Source: Syntrophales bacterium (GTDB lineage: Bacteria > Desulfobacterota > Syntrophia > Syntrophales > CG2-30-49-12). Taken from it: a stretch of 59,480 bases of DNA. The notes below the pieces were generated by a model that searched no databases, was not told where the DNA came from, and saw only the letters and a list, made by a program, of their open reading frames with translations. Positions 27,445-36,353 of this stretch are shown here, piece by piece (the first letter of the stretch is position 1; every line of letters starts with the position of its first letter). Location: contig JASEGZ010000002.1 of the NCBI GenBank assembly GCA_030018935.1, positions 1 through 59,480 on the forward strand, written 5' to 3'. The translations under genes were made by a program, and so were the position numbers.

Positions 27445-29844
27445 CTACTTAAGACGAATGAACATGACCGCTGACAGGAGATAAAACGCCAGGGCAGCAA
27501 ACAGCACGGATCTGAAGCCCCACCCTATGGCGACCAATACCGTTGCCGAACTTCCCATTACGGAGAAAAAGCCGTTTATACCCCAGGCCCAGGGGATGAT
27601 CTCTTCCCCCCTTTTCCTTAATTCACTGAGGCCAGAGGGGAAGGGGATGCCCATGGGTATGGCAAGTGGGCCAATGAGTAAACTGCAAACAAACATCCGT
27701 ATCCATAAGGACAGGCCGGCCAGGACGTCTTGCAACCACCAGTCAAAAGTCGAGAAAACGATTACCATGACACCAATACAGGATATACACCCCCAGATAT
27801 GCCTTGATGTTACTTTGCCGATTCTCCCGGCAAGCAGACTCCCGATCCCTGAATATACAAGAAATGAACCGATAACAACACTTGCCGAAAAGACAGGGTC
27901 GTAGAGATAGCGGATGAATTGCTGCAGGATAGACATTTCGAGAAACATGTAGGCCATCCCCAGGGCGCCAAAATAGGTAAAAACAGGCACAAGACCTCCG
28001 GAAGGGTGGCGTATGAGACGAATGGGGGCCAGGATGAAGATCATACCGAGAAGAAAGAGGATGGCCGCCGTGATGAAGACCAGGATATAGCCCCAATCCA
28101 TAAAGGGAATCCACTGGCGGCCGAATGCGCCAAGGTATCGCTTCAGCATCTCAATCTTGAAGAAGTGAGAAAAGAAGGGCCTGTCGTCCGTAGCAGGCCG
28201 AACATAGAAGGGATATTCTCTGTAAAACTGTTCCCTTGCAGCGGGTGAGAGAAGTTGGACCGCGGCAAGGTAGAACGAACTTTTCTCTAACTTGTTGAAA
28301 ATATTTGTTTCTTCTTTCTTTACCCCCGGGTAGTAGCAGAGATCGAAAAGGCGGCTTTTACAGAAGGATTTGACGGCTTCAATCTCCTCATGATGAAAGT
28401 TTCCGTTTTTGATCAGGATTGTTGCTGTCTGCCAGCTTCTGACCATGATAATTGAGCGGGAAGGTGCGCTTTTCCCGTGGGCCTCAATGGCCTCTATGGC
28501 CATGGCCAGGAGTTTGATATTGTCCCGCGGGGGATTTTTGATCCACCGGGAGATGCTCAATATCCCCTCCGGCTTGAGACGCTTGAGACAGGTCTCCAGC
28601 GCCTCCGTGGTAAAGAGATAATTCTCGTTGAGGGAATAGACGCCTGCCGAAGCCGAGCTCATAGATTCCAACAGACTGATCTGGATCAGATCAAATGACT
28701 GTTTTGTTCTTTCCAGGTATCCCCTGCCTTCCTCGATAAAGACACGGGAAAATCCGGGATGATAGATGTCTCCACCGAAGCTCCGGTAATGTCCCCTCAT
28801 CAGGGCGACAATATCTCCGTTCATCTCCACGACGGAGACGGTTCGCGCCAGGTGGCGCCTGGCATTGAGTATCTCTGTCCCTGAACCCCCGCCTATAATC
28901 AAAACCTCCGGGTGAGGGAGGATTTTATAGGCGAGTGAGCTGGTACGGTAGTCCAGGAAACACATATCCTCTAAATTGCCGTTAAACCGGTTAATTGCGC
29001 CGACGGTGTTACCGTCGAGAAAGAGACCCTTCTGACGTGGTAACGGGCAGGGACAGTTCAGACTCAGGTCAGGCAGGTAATGGAAGGCCGGACTATCCAG
29101 AACTGTCACCAGCCCAAGGGGTCCAAATATTTCCCTTTCTTTTTTCGCTCCCGTGAGATTGGCGGCCTGGGAGAGGTCTTTAAATTTACTCATTTCGAGA
29201 GGCGTATGACGTAAGAGGAGGAAATAGAGCAGTACCGCGGATGCCATAATAATGCCGCTCACCAGTTTCCGGATTCGGCTGTTACTCATGATCAGGCTTG
29301 TACCGACCGTGATCATCGAGATAATAAGGATAATTTCGTGGGGACCAAGACGGAGAACGGTCAATAAGACGATAAGACTCCCCAGTCCGGAACCGGTTAA
29401 ATTGACAAAATAGATCCTGTAAGCATGATCCGCAAAAACTGAAAAATTGAGGCCAATATAGAGGGCGCCGAGGAAAAAGGGGATGAAGATGGAAAGACAG
29501 AGATAGAGGAGATTTAAGATTTCGTGCCTGAGCCAGATGATCATCAGGGGGTTGAATTCGATTGTCCGTAGAAGGTAGATATTTGCCCATATCGCGGATG
29601 TCAGGAGAAGGGGCAGGGTAAAGAGAACCACGGAAAGGTGATTTTTTAACCACCCTTTAAAAATAAAGACAAAAGTGCCGCTCGTTCCAAACCCTAACAG
29701 GGCAATGCTGATGATTAAATAGGAGAAATGGTACCAGTACTGGATTGAAAGTAGTTTAACCAGGAGGATCTGATAGGCGATCAGGACAGAGGAGATAAGG
29801 AAGATCGAACTCTGGATGCGCCTTAATGAGGGGTGGGATACCAT
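27445..29844 (-). CDS. membrane protein with spermidine-synthase-like methyltransferase domain
   Basis: 799 residues. About six to seven N-terminal membrane helices (about 12-215), then a soluble Rossmann domain with the AdoMet/decarboxy-AdoMet motif LIIGGGSGTEILNARRHLA and VVEMNGDIVALMRGHYRS, then a C-terminal set of about five membrane helices (600-795). This architecture is known for fused spermidine synthase-like membrane proteins of unknown substrate. Start ATG at 29844 just inside the end of the PCMT gene, implying coupling. An in-frame TTG six bases upstream is less likely. Confidence 0.8.
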   Translation of the reverse strand: MVSHPSLRRIQSSIFLISSVLIAYQILLVKLLSIQYWYHFSYLIISIALLGFGTSGTFVFIFKGWLKNHLSVVLFTLPLLLTSAIWANIYLLRTIEFNPLMIIWLRHEILNLLYLCLSIFIPFFLGALYIGLNFSVFADHAYRIYFVNLTGSGLGSLIVLLTVLRLGPHEIILIISMITVGTSLIMSNSRIRKLVSGIIMASAVLLYFLLLRHTPLEMSKFKDLSQAANLTGAKKEREIFGPLGLVTVLDSPAFHYLPDLSLNCPCPLPRQKGLFLDGNTVGAINRFNGNLEDMCFLDYRTSSLAYKILPHPEVLIIGGGSGTEILNARRHLARTVSVVEMNGDIVALMRGHYRSFGGDIYHPGFSRVFIEEGRGYLERTKQSFDLIQISLLESMSSASAGVYSLNENYLFTTEALETCLKRLKPEGILSISRWIKNPPRDNIKLLAMAIEAIEAHGKSAPSRSIIMVRSWQTATILIKNGNFHHEEIEAVKSFCKSRLFDLCYYPGVKKEETNIFNKLEKSSFYLAAVQLLSPAAREQFYREYPFYVRPATDDRPFFSHFFKIEMLKRYLGAFGRQWIPFMDWGYILVFITAAILFLLGMIFILAPIRLIRHPSGGLVPVFTYFGALGMAYMFLEMSILQQFIRYLYDPVFSASVVIGSFLVYSGIGSLLAGRIGKVTSRHIWGCISCIGVMVIVFSTFDWWLQDVLAGLSLWIRMFVCSLLIGPLAIPMGIPFPSGLSELRKRGEEIIPWAWGINGFFSVMGSSATVLVAIGWGFRSVLFAALAFYLLSAVMFIRLK

Positions 29845-29846
29845 AG

Positions 29847-30611
29847 TCAATCATGCTTGCCGGTTAAGGGGACGAAACGGACCGGCAGTAGATTCTGGGT
29901 GGTAATCTTCCCCTCGTTATCCTTCACGACCAGGACGAGATTCTGAACCATAAAGGCGCCCCCCACAGGGATGACCAGGCGACCGCCATTTTTAAGTTGT
30001 TTGAGCAGGGGTGGCGGGATATGACCGGCCGCGGCGGTGACAATGATGGCATCGAAAGGGGCACGGTCGGCCCAACCGTAATAGCCATCGCCCGTTGCGC
30101 ATTCGATATTGTTGTAGCCCGGTTTTTTCAGGTGAGTCGCTGCCACCCTGGCCAGTTCCGGGATGATCTCAATGGTATATACTTTGTTGACTAAGGGGGA
30201 GAGAATGGCAGCCTGGTAGCCCGATCCCGTTCCGACTTCAAGAACTGTATTTTCCTTCTTCAGGTTCAGGACTTCTGTCATGTACGCCACGATGTATGGC
30301 TGGGAAATTGTCTGTCCATGTCCAATGGGTAATGGTGTATCATTGTAGGCTGAGGAGATGTACCTTTTCGGTACGAAATGGTGGCGGGGGACATGCATCA
30401 TGGCCTGGATTACGTTTCGATCTTCAATACCTCTCTGGATAATCTGCTCGTAAACCATTGTCCTTCTTAGGGACAGAAAGTGCGCATCATTCTGGTCTGC
30501 CGCCAGGACCTGTTTCCCGGTTATATGGATCGTCGCCATGGCTAAGATGAAAAATAGCGGTAACAAACCGGGCAAAGTTGTTGTTGAATTTTTCTTCCAC
30601 TCTCTTATCAT
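29847..30611 (-). CDS. pcm: protein-L-isoaspartate O-methyltransferase, exported form
   Basis: 254 residues from the ATG at 30611 (a longer GTG start at 30665 is possible). A hydrophobic N-terminal segment ending ...GKQVLAADQND looks like a signal peptide. The catalytic domain has HVPRHHFVPKRYISSAYNDTPLPIGHGQTISQPYIVAYM and the AdoMet motif VLEVGTGSGYQAAIL, classic for PCMT. It repairs isoaspartyl damage; the signal suggests a periplasmic location. Followed closely by the membrane spermidine-synthase-like gene. Confidence 0.9.
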   Translation of the reverse strand: MIREWKKNSTTTLPGLLPLFFILAMATIHITGKQVLAADQNDAHFLSLRRTMVYEQIIQRGIEDRNVIQAMMHVPRHHFVPKRYISSAYNDTPLPIGHGQTISQPYIVAYMTEVLNLKKENTVLEVGTGSGYQAAILSPLVNKVYTIEIIPELARVAATHLKKPGYNNIECATGDGYYGWADRAPFDAIIVTAAAGHIPPPLLKQLKNGGRLVIPVGGAFMVQNLVLVVKDNEGKITTQNLLPVRFVPLTGKHD

Positions 30612-30665
30612 AATCTGGTCCAGAAGGATAAGGTTTGGAAAAATTTCGGGGGAACAAAACGTCAC

Positions 30666-31098
30666 TTTCCTTTGCTTAATCTATATCAGTCCTTTTGAGT
30701 TAATGCCACCTGAAATTTTAAAGTGAATATCAAAACGAAGGTCAAATATTTTTTGTAACTACTCAGGTTAATAGGGGCAAGGGCACATATTGGGGACAGA
30801 TTTGAAATCTGTCCCCACGTCTTGCCATTTACTGCTTAACTTCCTGATTAGACTGCTAAGCATTGTGCCTTTGCCCCTCTCAAGCCTACCTGAAATGACG
30901 GTAGCTTTTAGAGATATAAACTTTGTAATTATTTTTGCAATACTTAGCCAATTGTGCTAAGAAAAAGCCTTACCGCTATCCCCAATAGTCACTTCGCACA
31001 ATAAGAGCACAAACAGCTAACGCTAAAACCTGAGAACTTCGTTTGTGCTGGAGTGGTTAGGACCCAAACTAAAGTAAGAGTTTTACCAGGAGGTTTCG
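30666..31098. other. 433-base divergent intergenic region with nested inverted repeats
   Basis: No gene seen. It separates pcm (-) from the CGGC gene (+) and must contain both promoters, but I cannot select clear boxes. It contains the nested repeats listed at 30774-30877 and a second inverted repeat, AGCACAAAC (31006-31014) with GTTTGTGCT (31041-31049), 50 bases before the CGGC start, which could be an operator or leader hairpin. Confidence 0.5.
30774..30877. repeat. nested inverted repeats (REP-like)
   Basis: Outer arms GGGGCAAGGGCACA (30774-30787) and TGTGCCTTTGCCCC (30864-30877) pair with one mismatch. Inside is a perfect hairpin TGGGGACAGATTT / AAATCTGTCCCCA (30791-30817). The 27 bases 30863-30889 recur inverted with 25 identities at 57098-57124, between qmoB and qmoC. 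Confidence 0.8.
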
Positions 31099-31443
31099 AT
31101 GAAGAAAGTTATTGTTGTCGGTTGCAGCGCCTATATGGACAGTGGTTACGGTTGCCCCGGTGAATGGCGATGCCTGAAGGCGGCAGCGCTCGGGGAAGGT
31201 AATTTCGATGAGCCCTCGCAGGTGATAGCCTTTATCCGGTGTGAATGTCCTGGGCGCACCATTGTGCCGAACATAGGTATGGCTATGAGATTATCCGAAA
31301 TTAAACCGGATGTTATTTACCTTAGCTCATGTCTGGCAACCGCCAAACCGGCATGCCCCTACGTCAGTGCCGAGGAAGCAGCTAAGATCATAGAGAACAA
31401 AACGAATATCAAAGTGGTATTGGGAACACACGATTATCATTAG
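31099..31443 (+). CDS. CGGC-domain protein
   Basis: 114 residues with a strong AGGAGG before the ATG. Cys motifs VVGCSAYMD, CPGEWRCLKA, FIRCECPGR and LSSCLATAKPACPYV place it in the CGGC domain family, small anaerobe proteins thought to bind metal or act in redox sensing; no function is proven to my knowledge. It lies immediately before the sensor kinase gene and could supply a signal to it (inference). Confidence 0.75.
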   Translation: MKKVIVVGCSAYMDSGYGCPGEWRCLKAAALGEGNFDEPSQVIAFIRCECPGRTIVPNIGMAMRLSEIKPDVIYLSSCLATAKPACPYVSAEEAAKIIENKTNIKVVLGTHDYH

Positions 31444-31508
31444 GGGATACTCGTCCGATATAGTTTTGAACGCCCTAATCACTGATTCCCTTTTTGAGAG
31501 AATGTCAT

Positions 31509-33032
31509 ATGCCTTTCTTTTCTTCCTTTTTTACTTTTCAAAAAAAAGGGTGGAATCTGAAGACGAAATTCTACCTCATCTCCGGTTTTCTCATTTTAAT
31601 GATGATGTTGATCATAGCTTTTTCTATTTATCGAGAGTATCGTTTAACTACAGAAGATTCAGAACGGCAGAAGAAGGAGCTGGCAGAGGTGTTTGCTATT
31701 CCTATTACTAATGCCTTGATCTCTTCTAAAGAGTTGGATCCGGTGCAGGGGGAAAGTTTACTTGATAACTATATTGCCCGTATAATGGCTAACAAAAACT
31801 TGAAAATCGGGTATGTTATCGTTACCGATATATCGGGTAAGATAATAAGAGAGAGTCATTTACAGAGATACAGGAGAAATTATCCGGACAGGATTTCTTT
31901 ACAATCTGCCGCCGTTGATAAAACAATCATCCGGAGGTACAAAGGTACCGATGAGATTATAGAAGTTTCTACCCCCCTGACCGGACGATTTGAGAAACTG
32001 GGCACTCTGAGAATTGGATTCTCTCTGGAGAGTCTGCAGAGCAGGCTGTTTGAACGGTACCTGGTTAAACGGTATAAAGAGATGATCCTCATATCTGTTG
32101 GGTTGATAGCCCTTAATTTCATCGTTGTCCACGCCTTAATCCTGAATATTATCAAACCTATCCTGAAATTAACCGATGACCTGAGAGAGGTGAGCAGGGG
32201 AAATCTATCCATCCGTTCTACCATCAGCCACAGGAATGAAATAGGTTTTCTTAGTCAGGCCTTCAATTCCATGATGGATAGCCTCAATCAGGCAAGAAAA
32301 GAGATCGAGCGTACCCATGCCCACATGCTTCAAACGGAGAAGATGGCAGCTATGGGGAAGCTGGCGGCTGGCCTGGCCCATGAAATCAATAATCCCCTGG
32401 GAGGTGTCCTTACCTGCCTTGAAACCCTCAGACAAAACTTCCAGGATGAACAGATGAGGGCCAAATACCTTGATCTTATCCATTCGGGCCTGGAACGGAT
32501 ACGAAGAACCGTCAAGCAACTTTTGAATTTCGGTAAGCAGAGGAGTTTTCAGCTCGAGCCCACGGATATTAATGCCTTGATGAACCGGACACTGGAGGTA
32601 ACTTCCCATCAACTTTCTTCAAATAACATCTCCCTCCATAGAGACCTTGATCAAAGTCTTTCCAGAATCATGGTGGATCCCCATCAGTTGCTCCAGGTCT
32701 TTGTGAATCTTATCTTAAATGCCATCCAGGCTATGCCGGAGGGGGGGGATCTCTGGATTAAAACCGCCCAGGAAAACGGGAGAGTAAAGATTGCGATAAG
32801 GGATAATGGATGCGGAATCCCGGAAGAGAACCTGGACCGGATATTTGATCCCTTTTTCAGCACAAAAGATCCGGGACAGGGAACCGGGCTTGGCCTTTCC
32901 GTCAGTTACGGTATCATTCATGACCACGGTGGTAAGATCGAGGTGGAAAGCGAAAAAGGTATGGGAAGCGAATTTACCATTCTTTTACCCCTCGATTATC
33001 TGGAGGAGAAAGTTCAGCAATCGTCTTCTTAA
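31509..33032 (+). CDS. membrane sensor histidine kinase (NtrB-like, HAMP)
   Basis: 507 residues from the ATG at 31509. Transmembrane helix 1 (about 21-40), periplasmic sensor domain (41-190, single-Cache/PAS-like: [16 protein letters not shown]), helix 2 (about 191-215), HAMP (215-265), HisKA with His291 in [12 protein letters not shown], and HATPase with [38 protein letters not shown]. It phosphorylates the NtrC-type regulator encoded 15 bases downstream. The ligand is unknown; location next to the dsr operon suggests a sulfur or redox signal. Confidence 0.92.
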   Translation: MPFFSSFFTFQKKGWNLKTKFYLISGFLILMMMLIIAFSIYREYRLTTEDSERQKKELAEVFAIPITNALISSKELDPVQGESLLDNYIARIMANKNLKIGYVIVTDISGKIIRESHLQRYRRNYPDRISLQSAAVDKTIIRRYKGTDEIIEVSTPLTGRFEKLGTLRIGFSLESLQSRLFERYLVKRYKEMILISVGLIALNFIVVHALILNIIKPILKLTDDLREVSRGNLSIRSTISHRNEIGFLSQAFNSMMDSLNQARKEIERTHAHMLQTEKMAAMGKLAAGLAHEINNPLGGVLTCLETLRQNFQDEQMRAKYLDLIHSGLERIRRTVKQLLNFGKQRSFQLEPTDINALMNRTLEVTSHQLSSNNISLHRDLDQSLSRIMVDPHQLLQVFVNLILNAIQAMPEGGDLWIKTAQENGRVKIAIRDNGCGIPEENLDRIFDPFFSTKDPGQGTGLGLSVSYGIIHDHGGKIEVESEKGMGSEFTILLPLDYLEEKVQQSSS

Positions 33033-33047
33033 GGAGGCCTATCTGGT

Positions 33048-34424
33048 ATGGAGAAGGGAAGGATTTTGCTTATAGATGATGAACCTATCTTACTGGTGAC
33101 CGTCTCCGATGCCCTGGCCAAAGCGGGATATAAGGTTGAGGTGGCGGAGTCCGGCCAAAAAGGACTTGCGATATTTCAAGGGGAATCCTTTGACATGGTA
33201 ATAGTTGACATGGTTCTGCCGGACATATCGGGGATAAATATACTTAAAGAGATAAAAAGCCTCTCCCCGGAAACCATGGTAGTTATGATTACCGCTTATG
33301 GCACGGTAGAGAAGGCTGTAGAGGCTATGAAGTTGGGGGCACACGACTTTATTACCAAACCCTTTTCTCTTGATGAACTGGTTTTGAAGATCCGGAATAT
33401 CAACATTTTTCAGTGTTTGAAAGATGAGAATATCTATCTCCGTCAACAAGTGGAGGAAAAATACCATTTTGGCAACCTTATAGGTAAAAGCCATAAGATG
33501 CAGGATATCTACGAACGTATCCAGATAGTAGCGGAAACAGACACTACCGTTTTGATTCAAGGTGAGAGTGGTACAGGAAAAGAGTTGGTTGCTAACGCTA
33601 TTCATTATAACAGCCGTCGCAAAAGTGGTCCGTTCATTAAGGTAAGCTGTGCTGCCCTGTCGGAGACAATCCTCGAGTCAGAGCTCTTTGGCCATGAAAG
33701 AGGGGCCTTTACCGGCGCCATCCGAAGAAAACCTGGCCGATTTGAACTGGCAGATCAGGGGACACTCTTTCTGGATGAAATCGGTGACATATCGCCTGCC
33801 GTCCAGGTCAAACTTCTACGTGTCCTTCAGGAAAGAGAATTTGAGAGAGTCGGCGGTTCCAAAACCATCCATGTGGATGTAAGGATAATCAGCGCCACAA
33901 GATACGACATCCAGACAGTAAAGAGCGAACGTCTTCGAGAGGATATGTACTATCGTTTGAACACAATTAAGATCCAACTCCCCTCTCTCCGTGAACGTAA
34001 GGAAGATATCCCTCTTCTCGCCAAATATTTTTTGCATGAGTTTAAGATGAAGACTGCCAAAAATATCCTTGGGTTCACGGAAGGCGCTCTGGATCTGCTT
34101 GAACAATACGAATGGCCCGGGAACGTTCGGGAGTTGAGAAATGTTGTGGAGAGGGCGGTAGCTTTCTGTCGGACAGAGAAGATACAGATCGCCGATCTTA
34201 CTAAGGACATTCGGGAGATTTGCTTGAAGAAAAAGAAGTATCTTGATCGCCGGGTTGAAACCCTCGATGAAGTTTTAAAGGCCGTGGAAAAGGAGCATCT
34301 CAGGAAGATACTTGAGGAGGCGCAGGGCCGAAAGAGTAAGGCGGCAGAACTTTTAGGGATAAGTCGCAAGACTCTCTGGGAAAAAATGAAAGAACACCAA
34401 ATTGTTGAGAGTGCCACCTCTTGA
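33048..34424 (+). CDS. NtrC-family sigma-54-dependent response regulator
   Basis: 458 residues. Receiver domain with phospho-acceptor Asp54 (IVDMVLPD), AAA+ domain with Walker A GESGTGKE (172-179), the sigma-54 contact loop GAFTGA (219-224), GTLFLDEIGD, and a C-terminal Fis-type helix-turn-helix (RKSKAAELLGISRKTLWEKM). AAGGAGGCC precedes the start. It activates sigma-54 promoters on phosphorylation by the adjacent kinase. A sigma-54 promoter lies 260 bases downstream, making the ferredoxin-led operon a likely target. Confidence 0.95.
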   Translation: MEKGRILLIDDEPILLVTVSDALAKAGYKVEVAESGQKGLAIFQGESFDMVIVDMVLPDISGINILKEIKSLSPETMVVMITAYGTVEKAVEAMKLGAHDFITKPFSLDELVLKIRNINIFQCLKDENIYLRQQVEEKYHFGNLIGKSHKMQDIYERIQIVAETDTTVLIQGESGTGKELVANAIHYNSRRKSGPFIKVSCAALSETILESELFGHERGAFTGAIRRKPGRFELADQGTLFLDEIGDISPAVQVKLLRVLQEREFERVGGSKTIHVDVRIISATRYDIQTVKSERLREDMYYRLNTIKIQLPSLRERKEDIPLLAKYFLHEFKMKTAKNILGFTEGALDLLEQYEWPGNVRELRNVVERAVAFCRTEKIQIADLTKDIREICLKKKKYLDRRVETLDEVLKAVEKEHLRKILEEAQGRKSKAAELLGISRKTLWEKMKEHQIVESATS

Positions 34425-34517
34425 CCTTACTTAAATATTAAGGATAAACCTTTTACGTTACCTTCTCGTAACATTTCTTAAACATAACTTAATCTCCTTA
34501 AAAGAACAGAGAAATTT

Positions 34518-34538
34518 TCCATTTTCAAGGAAAATGGA
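34518..34538. promoter_or_regulatory. perfect palindrome, candidate activator-binding site
   Basis: TCCATTTTC (34518-34526) and its complement GAAAATGGA (34530-34538) around AAG. It lies about 150-170 bases upstream of the sigma-54 promoter, the usual distance for an NtrC-type enhancer site. It could also be an RNA hairpin. Confidence 0.4.
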
Positions 34539-34686
34539 CGTTAAATGGTGTTACTTTTTCTTCCCATTTAGGCCTGTTTTCCCCAGGATTTTTTGTTCTA
34601 TAGTGTAAATGATCCTGACTTGGATATATCCGGAAAGCCCTGCCTTGGGTACGGGGGAAGTTTCTCCTCCCATCCATATATTTTTC

Positions 34687-34702
34687 TGGTATAGTTTTTG
34701 CT
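34687..34702 (+). promoter_or_regulatory. sigma-54 (-24/-12) promoter
   Basis: TGGTATAGTTTTTGCT: GG at 34688-34689 and GC at 34700-34701 with exactly ten bases between, and the TTGC block of the -12 element intact. It lies 66 bases before the ferredoxin start and just downstream of the gene for an NtrC-type activator. Confidence 0.65.
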
Positions 34703-34767
34703 TCGTATGGGGAGGTTTTTCTCACGGCCTGAGTTAGTGAGGGAAAGTATCTGCCGGGTAATGCCCC

Positions 34768-34980
34768 ATGTTCCGTATCCAGATAGACGAGGCGATGTGT
34801 AATTGTTGTGGGTTATGCGCAGAGGTATGCCCCAATGATGTGTTGATTAAAAGAAGGGATGGATGTTCACCGGCTATTGGCGATAGAGAATGTGTTGGAT
34901 GTGAAAATTGTGTGGTAGTCTGTGAAACCGGGGCATTAAAAATTATCAAAGAAGATGATGAAGTTTCCGTAGGGTGTTAG
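34768..34980 (+). CDS. 2x[4Fe-4S] ferredoxin
   Basis: 70 residues with CNCCGLCAEVCPND and CVGCENCVVVCETG. The first cluster binding site has an extra Cys (C-N-C-C). It is the first gene after the sigma-54 promoter and starts the short operon that leads to dsrA. It probably carries electrons for sulfite reduction or a linked step; partner unknown. The Shine-Dalgarno is weak. Confidence 0.85.
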   Translation: MFRIQIDEAMCNCCGLCAEVCPNDVLIKRRDGCSPAIGDRECVGCENCVVVCETGALKIIKEDDEVSVGC

Positions 34981-35010
34981 GATTAATTTTACAAACAGGA
35001 GGTACCTTAG

Positions 35011-35334
35011 ATGGCAGATTATTACATTAACGTCTTCCTCGATGATGAGAAACTCAAAAAGATTCAAGGCGCCGGATTGGCCGGCGAAATTAAGGAAATT
35101 GACGGTAAAAAGGCGGTTCAGGTTGGTCTTACCGGCAAGGAACAGAAGAAACTCGTCAAGGGTTTCCCGGAATTGGCCTTCGATTCTTCCAACGCCTGCG
35201 TAATTCCCGAGCAGGCGGAGAATATCCTGATGAATTTTATCCTGGATATGAAGACCTTAGATGTTATGAAGGTAGCCATTATGAAACTCTACAACCCCCT
35301 TGCGGGTAAGGATCTTCGTGCAAAGGTATTCTAA
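35011..35334 (+). CDS. unrecognised small protein, paralogue of the gene at 49029
   Basis: 107 residues, AGGAGGTACC before the ATG. I do not recognise the family. It shares with the protein at 49029 the pattern INxxxxxExxxKIxxAGLAxxxxE at the start, FPxxxFDS in the middle and KxxDVM near the end, so the two are paralogues. Both sit at the edges of sulfate-reduction gene modules (before dsrA; between sat and aprB). Soluble, mixed alpha/beta, one Cys, no signal peptide. A role as accessory or regulator of sulfate respiration is inferred from position only. Confidence 0.8.
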   Translation: MADYYINVFLDDEKLKKIQGAGLAGEIKEIDGKKAVQVGLTGKEQKKLVKGFPELAFDSSNACVIPEQAENILMNFILDMKTLDVMKVAIMKLYNPLAGKDLRAKVF

Positions 35335-35376
35335 CAACAAGGCTATGCCCTGACATAGGAAGGGTGACATTTTTAA

Positions 35377-35718
35377 GTGTCTGAACTTACCCCTGAAGAG
35401 GAAAAGAGGAAGAAGGCTATCTTTGAGAGCATGTCGGCAAGAAGCCGGAAGAGGATCCTCGATAAGGGATACGAGAGCTGGGACCCTTTCCTTATGCCGA
35501 ATGACCCCATTGACATCAGGATGGCCGGACAAAGGGAGACAGCTTCGGCGCTGGTAAGGAAGTTTCTACAAACATGCCGTCAAGAAGAGTACAGTAATGC
35601 TTACGGTCAAGGGGCGTGGGAAATCTGCGTAGGAATTATTGGCAACAACGACCGCTACAGGGGGATGTACGAGTTTTCCTGCTGGTACGGAAAGATATTG
35701 AAAAATGGTGAGTTATGA
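35377..35718 (+). CDS. unrecognised protein with WDPFxxPNDPIDIR motif
   Basis: 113 residues, GTG start. I do not recognise a Pfam family. Noted features: a charged N-terminal helix (ELTPEEEKRKKAIFESMSARSRKRI), a motif WDPFLMPNDPIDIR (about 31-44) that looks functional, and a helical part with two Cys (TCRQEE and WEICVG) and aromatic residues (YGQGAWEICVGIIGN). No signal peptide or membrane helix. It overlaps the TPR gene by four bases (ATGA), so the two are co-translated. Context points to sulfate reduction. Confidence 0.75.
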   Translation: MSELTPEEEKRKKAIFESMSARSRKRILDKGYESWDPFLMPNDPIDIRMAGQRETASALVRKFLQTCRQEEYSNAYGQGAWEICVGIIGNNDRYRGMYEFSCWYGKILKNGEL

Positions 35719-36338
35719 AGGAAGAGGTGTCCACTGAAGAGTACATCAGGGAACTGAAGCAGAGATCGGGAGATGACCCGGGATGTGCACTTACCCATTA
35801 CAACTTGGGGATTGCGCTTATAAAGCAGCATAAGTGGGATGAGGCAATATCCGAGTTTGAAGAGGCGATAGTAGAGAGTCCGCGCCTGGCAGAGGCATAC
35901 ATCAACCTGAGTGGGATATACTTCCAGAGGGGAGATCTGGAAAAGGGGATTGACATCTGCAGGAAAGTCATAGAGTTCAGGTCGGATTTTGCTATTCCCT
36001 ATGGCAATATAGGCTTTGCCTATCTGCAGATGGGGGAGGTTGAAAAGGCGATTGATATGCTCAAGAAGGCGGTTAAAAAAGACCCTGTGTTCGTTCAGGC
36101 CTTCAGCTCCCTGGGGAGCGCCTATTTTTGTCAGGGAAAGATTGAAGAGTGTATTGAAAACAATGAAAAGGCCATTGGAATTGCACCAAATTTTGCGGTT
36201 GCCCATAACAACCTCGCTGTTGCCTATTTCGAGAAGGGAGAATTCAAGAAGGCGATCCATCATTGTGACAGGGCGATAGAGTATGGGTATGAGGTATCCC
36301 CCGAACTTTTGGAGGAACTGAGAGCATTCCAGGAATAG
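35715..36338 (+). CDS. tetratricopeptide-repeat protein
   Basis: 207 residues made of about four to five TPR units (for example ALTHYNLGIALIKQHKWDEAISEFEEAI, AYINLSGIYFQRGDLEKGIDICRKVI, AYGNIGFAYLQMG-type, AHNNLAVAYFEKGEFKKAIHHCDRAIE). No signal peptide, so cytoplasmic. TPR proteins act as scaffolds; being co-translated with the 35377 gene and ahead of dsrA, it may help assemble or regulate the Dsr or ferredoxin complex (inference). Confidence 0.88.
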   Translation: MKEEVSTEEYIRELKQRSGDDPGCALTHYNLGIALIKQHKWDEAISEFEEAIVESPRLAEAYINLSGIYFQRGDLEKGIDICRKVIEFRSDFAIPYGNIGFAYLQMGEVEKAIDMLKKAVKKDPVFVQAFSSLGSAYFCQGKIEECIENNEKAIGIAPNFAVAHNNLAVAYFEKGEFKKAIHHCDRAIEYGYEVSPELLEELRAFQE

Positions 36339-36353
36339 TTTCCGCTAAAAACA

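Larger units (their letters stand above)
34425..34767. other. 343-base regulatory gap before the ferredoxin operon
   Basis: No gene. It holds, in order, a weak inverted repeat right after the regulator stop (CCTTA/TTAAGG, about 34426-34443), a TTACG/CGTAA inverted repeat near 34455, the palindrome at 34518-34538 and the sigma-54 promoter at 34688-34701. This is the expected layout of an enhancer plus sigma-54 promoter. Confidence 0.5.

Noticed and set aside
30774-30877. Small RNA gene or tRNA
   Set aside because: The nested palindromes look like dispersed repeats; no cloverleaf or dedicated promoter seen.
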